Shown here: positions 63,056 through 64,000 of the stretch, piece by piece
Position numbering within the stretch: the first letter of the stretch is position 1
How the letters are laid out: every line of letters begins with the position of its first letter
Assembly: GCA_003260075.1 (NCBI GenBank)
Contig: QLIY01000347.1
Span: 82,888 to 146,887 of the forward strand
Length of the DNA stretch: 64,000 bases
Source of the DNA: Phallusia mammillata
Lineage: Eukaryota; Chordata; Ascidiacea; Phlebobranchia; Ascidiidae
Direction of reading: 5' to 3'
Made by a program: the position numbers and the translations under genes
Notes under the pieces: generated by a model
What the model was told of the DNA's origin: nothing
The model's database searches: none
What the model saw: only the letters and a program-made list of their open reading frames with translations

Positions 63056-63230
63056 CAGTGGTGAGATTCAATTTTTTTTGTCAGTTACTATTACAAAAAG
63101 TCATATTTTTCAGCTGGTTCTGTTACAAAAAGTCCATTGACAGTAACCAGTTGTGGTAACCGGTTCTCTTAAAAAATTAATGAGACTGTTCTGTACAGAA
63201 CCGGTGCGAACCAGTTGTACCCCATCACTG
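63056..63230. mobile_element. MITE, CAGTGGYGGGATTCA family, inverted copy
   Basis: Begins CAGTGGTGAGATTCAA and ends CCCATCACTG. Flanks TATAAACT and CATAAACT form an 8-bp target duplication with one mismatch, as for hAT elements. It lies just downstream of the membrane-protein gene. Confidence 0.8.
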
Positions 63231-63271
63231 CATAAACTGTATAATACTTCGAGGCCAAAGTATTTTTTAGA

Positions 63272-64000
63272 TTATTCATCTTGATTTTGTTCAGGTTGGT
63301 TGTCGACTTTTTCCGAGACATTGAATACTTTCATTTCTATGTTTCCTTTATCTTTGTCTTCTGCAGCAGGTTGGTCGTTCGAAAAATCCGGATTCCACAC
63401 ACCATTGTTGTCCGTATTTTCGGAGGGATGGACCTTTACCAATTTTCCAATCTGAATCATCTGGAAGGAGAAAAGCCGTTTCTTGTAATCAGGAAAAGAA
63501 AATATGGAAGTAATCACATTGAGCAAGAAATGTGTCAGGGCAAAACAAGCGAAAACTGGGTGGGACATCCACTCGAATTTTATTATCATAGACCTAGAGA
63601 ACCGTATAAACACCAAAAAAGCAACGGCAGACGCTACACATACCCCAGTACACGAAGCACAACGAATGTAGACACCCTTGGTATTTGTCAAATATCTGTA
63701 GTACGTCGACAACGGCAACAGATATAGAACCAGAAGGGAAACTTGAAACAGAACAAGACCTACAGAACCTACCATTACAAAGCTTACAACGGTAGGCCGC
63801 GACAAACATCTTTTCATCGGCCAATGTTGTGATTGCGACAAAAATGTGGCTACAATTTGCATCAGAGAAAAAAGTGTGATGCCAGCAAGAACAAATTTGC
63901 TCAAAATCTTTGCTCTTTTTACCCACACCTCCTCAGACTGAACTGTCTTGTACACTGAATGTTGACGAAGCCACAAAGAAAGAAAAACCAGATAAACTGC
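63272..64000 (-). CDS. C-terminal part of an unidentified multi-pass membrane protein (partial)
   Basis: An open frame of 242 codons runs from the window edge to a TAA at 63272-63274 without a visible intron. It continues upstream beyond the window, where the frame still reads AVYLVFLSLWLRQHSVYK. Four further hydrophobic segments are evident: ILSKFVLAGITLFSLMQIVA, VVSFVMVGSVGLVLFQVSLL (running on through VLYLLPL), CTGVCVASAVAFLVFI and HPVFACFALTHFLLNVITSI. A polar tail of about 60 residues follows, rich in Asp, Asn, Glu and Lys, probably cytoplasmic. I do not recognise the family; a seven-helix receptor or a transporter-like protein are both possible. Coding status is supported by length, hydrophobic periodicity and lack of stop codons. 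Confidence 0.7.
   Translation of the reverse strand, partial: AVYLVFLSLWLRQHSVYKTVQSEEVWVKRAKILSKFVLAGITLFSLMQIVATFLSQSQHWPMKRCLSRPTVVSFVMVGSVGLVLFQVSLLVLYLLPLSTYYRYLTNTKGVYIRCASCTGVCVASAVAFLVFIRFSRSMIIKFEWMSHPVFACFALTHFLLNVITSIFSFPDYKKRLFSFQMIQIGKLVKVHPSENTDNNGVWNPDFSNDQPAAEDKDKGNIEMKVFNVSEKVDNQPEQNQDE

Overview
The window is nuclear DNA of an intron-rich invertebrate chordate, most likely an ascidian tunicate of the Ciona type. This placement is an inference from gene content, short GT-AG introns, AT-rich non-coding DNA, many short DNA-transposon remnants and very high allelic divergence; I could not search a database. It holds four supportable protein genes.

Layout: (1) an NPAS4-like bHLH-PAS transcription factor on the plus strand, 1464-6539, ten exons, about 926 residues. 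(2) A 5.6 kb stretch without genes, including a degenerate tandem array at 10979-11525. (3) TRMT61A, the catalytic subunit of tRNA m1A58 methyltransferase, minus strand, 12181-14056, five exons, 375 residues. (4) HECTD1, a giant HECT E3 ubiquitin ligase, minus strand, 15121-57297, which I could follow over 49 coding exons from the start codon to the catalytic-cysteine exon. (5) An upstream region with MITEs and a decayed Ty3/gypsy pol fragment, 60340-62335. (6) The 3' end of an unidentified multi-pass membrane protein, minus strand, 63272 to the window edge. The genes are neighbours without an evident shared pathway.

The dominant oddity is not a gene. 44 pure C-tracts occur, all on the plus strand. 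Thirty-eight are 10-13 bases long and six are 49-95. Most sit between two near-identical copies of the same local sequence. Single 'n' characters at 2037 and 23991 are also flanked by such copies. The joints cut through HECTD1 exons, swap two halves of one exon, and place fragments inside an exon and inside a MITE. The copies differ by SNPs, amino-acid changes and one transposon presence/absence. I read this as an assembly in which alleles of a very polymorphic diploid were laid end to end with C-filled gap placeholders, not as real tandem exon duplication. The HECTD1 region must therefore be untangled before any gene model is trusted. Once untangled, the reading frame is complete through every junction I checked.
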